Below are positions 63,011 through 64,000 of a stretch of 64,000 nucleotides of DNA, piece by piece. Origin of the DNA: Micromonospora pisi. Its GTDB lineage: Bacteria > Actinomycetota > Actinomycetes > Mycobacteriales > Micromonosporaceae. The stretch spans positions 5,084,001 to 5,148,000 of the forward strand of contig NZ_RBKT01000001.1 of NCBI RefSeq assembly GCF_003633685.1, written 5' to 3'. Position 1 is the stretch's first letter. Each line of letters begins with the position of its first letter. The notes under the pieces are model-generated. The model did not search any database and had not been told where the DNA came from. It saw nothing but the letters and a program-made list of their open reading frames with translations. A program made the position numbers and the translations under genes.

Positions 63011-64000
63011 GTGGCCGCCGCAGACGCGCTCGCCAAGGTACGCAACATCGGCATCATGGCGCACATCGATGCTGGTAAGACCACGACCACCGAGCGGATC
63101 CTGTTCTACACCGGCATCACGTACAAGATCGGTGAGGTCCACGAGGGCGCCGCCGTCATGGACTGGATGGAGCAGGAGCAGGAGCGGGGGATCACCATCA
63201 CCTCCGCCGCCACCAAGTGTGAGTGGAAGGGCCACACGATCCAGATCATCGACACGCCCGGCCACGTCGACTTCACGGTCGAGGTCGAGCGGTCGCTGCG
63301 GGTGCTGGACGGTGCGGTCGCGGTGTACGACGGGGTCGCCGGCGTGGAGCCGCAGACCGAGAACGTCTGGCGCCAGGCGGACAAGTACAACGTCCCCCGG
63401 ATGTGCTTCGTCAACAAGCTCGACCGGACCGGCGCTGACTTCTTCCGCTGCGTGCAGATGATGATCGAGCGGCTGAACGCCACCCCGCTGGTGCTGCAGA
63501 TCCCGATCGGGCTCGAAGGTGACCACATCGGTGTCGTCGACCTGATCGGGATGCGCGCGCTGACCTGGCGTGGCGAGACCCAGAAGGGCGAGGACTACGC
63601 GATCGAGGAGATCCCGGCCGACCTCGCCGCTTCCGCCGCCGAGTGGCGCGACAAGCTGCTCGAGACCCTGGCCGACGTCGACGACTCGGTGATGGAGAAG
63701 TACCTCGAGGGCGAGGAGATCGCCGCCGACGAGATCAAGGCCGCCATCCGGCGTGCCACGATCGCCGGCAAGGCGAACCCGGTGCTCTGCGGTTCGGCGT
63801 TCAAGAACAAGGGCGTCCAGCCGATGCTCGACGCCGTGGTCGACTTCCTCCCGTCGCCGCTGGACATCCCGGCGGTCGAGGGCACCGCGCTCGACGGCGA
63901 GACCGTGCTGCTGCGCAAGCCCAGCAACGACGAGCCGTTCGCTGGCCTGGCCTTCAAGATCCAGACCGACAAGCACCTCGGCAAGCTGACCTACGTACGG
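63011..64000 (+). CDS. fusA: Elongation factor G, truncated by the window end
   Basis: The first 330 codons of the ribosomal translocase EF-G; the rest lies outside the window. The GTPase motifs are AHIDAGKTT (G1, 17-25), RGITITSAA (G2), DTPGH (81-85) and NKLD (135-138). The G' domain follows. The GTG at 63011 begins [20 protein letters not shown]. It is the third gene of the str operon. Confidence 0.97.
   Translation, partial: MAAADALAKVRNIGIMAHIDAGKTTTTERILFYTGITYKIGEVHEGAAVMDWMEQEQERGITITSAATKCEWKGHTIQIIDTPGHVDFTVEVERSLRVLDGAVAVYDGVAGVEPQTENVWRQADKYNVPRMCFVNKLDRTGADFFRCVQMMIERLNATPLVLQIPIGLEGDHIGVVDLIGMRALTWRGETQKGEDYAIEEIPADLAASAAEWRDKLLETLADVDDSVMEKYLEGEEIAADEIKAAIRRATIAGKANPVLCGSAFKNKGVQPMLDAVVDFLPSPLDIPAVEGTALDGETVLLRKPSNDEPFAGLAFKIQTDKHLGKLTYVR

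Overview
The window comes from a high-GC actinomycete, most likely the family Micromonosporaceae (Micromonospora or a close relative). I base this on base composition, frequent GTG and TTG starts, the protein families present, and conserved actinobacterial blocks: rpmG, hadAB-like genes, tRNA-Trp, secE, nusG, rplK, rplA, then rplJL, rpoBC and rpsL-rpsG-fusA. The family placement is inference from recognition, not from a database search. The window is chromosomal. I saw no CRISPR array, insertion sequence, prophage or rRNA gene.

Positions 1 to 12.9 kb hold regulators and general housekeeping genes. These are an XRE-type regulator, a small membrane protein, a SAM methyltransferase, a DEAD-box RNA helicase, a ferritin-like protein, a DUF3107 and TetR pair diverging from a 994-residue low-complexity protein, an alpha/beta hydrolase, a DUF3152 metzincin-like protein and the sulfur-transfer enzyme MoeZ. 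From 13 to 25.8 kb come a terpene-cyclase-like repeat protein, proline synthesis (proB, proA), an alkyltransferase-like protein, a GPH-type transporter, a PLP lyase or decarboxylase, uppP, a chitin-type lytic polysaccharide monooxygenase, a DUF305 lipoprotein, and a SigE-family sigma factor coupled to a membrane protein, with a secreted protein downstream.

From 25.8 to 37.7 kb lies an incomplete complex I locus: nuoB, then DUF2252 and a zinc sugar dehydrogenase, then nuoC, H, I, J, K, L, M and N. The subunits nuoA, nuoD, nuoE, nuoF and nuoG are absent. nuoC-H and nuoI through nuoN are joined by stop/start overlaps. From 37.8 to 45 kb come htpX, an MFS exporter, yajQ, tRNA-Tyr, a gene-poor stretch of about 1.1 kb, a 56-codon gene and a membrane GAF-GGDEF-EAL protein.

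From 45 kb to the end is the information-processing core: tRNA-Thr, tRNA-Met, rpmG, two MaoC-fold dehydratase genes, tRNA-Trp, secE, nusG, rplK, rplA, a small ABC transporter, rplJ and rplL behind an L10-type leader, rpoB, rpoC, two small membrane proteins, rpsL, rpsG and a truncated fusA. Several promoters with a TACACT or TACTCT -10 box and many strong hairpins punctuate it.

The most interesting feature is a family of four dispersed elements of about 54 bp (near 15.3, 18.4, 26.4 and 30.6 kb). Each has two GC-rich arms that are themselves near-palindromes, around an AT-richer core, and the elements occur in both orientations between genes. Other points worth a look are the incomplete complex I locus, a 34-bp tandem repeat that carries a stop codon, a candidate TetR operator, the small gene ahead of the c-di-GMP protein, and a perfect 17-bp hairpin between rpoB and rpoC.
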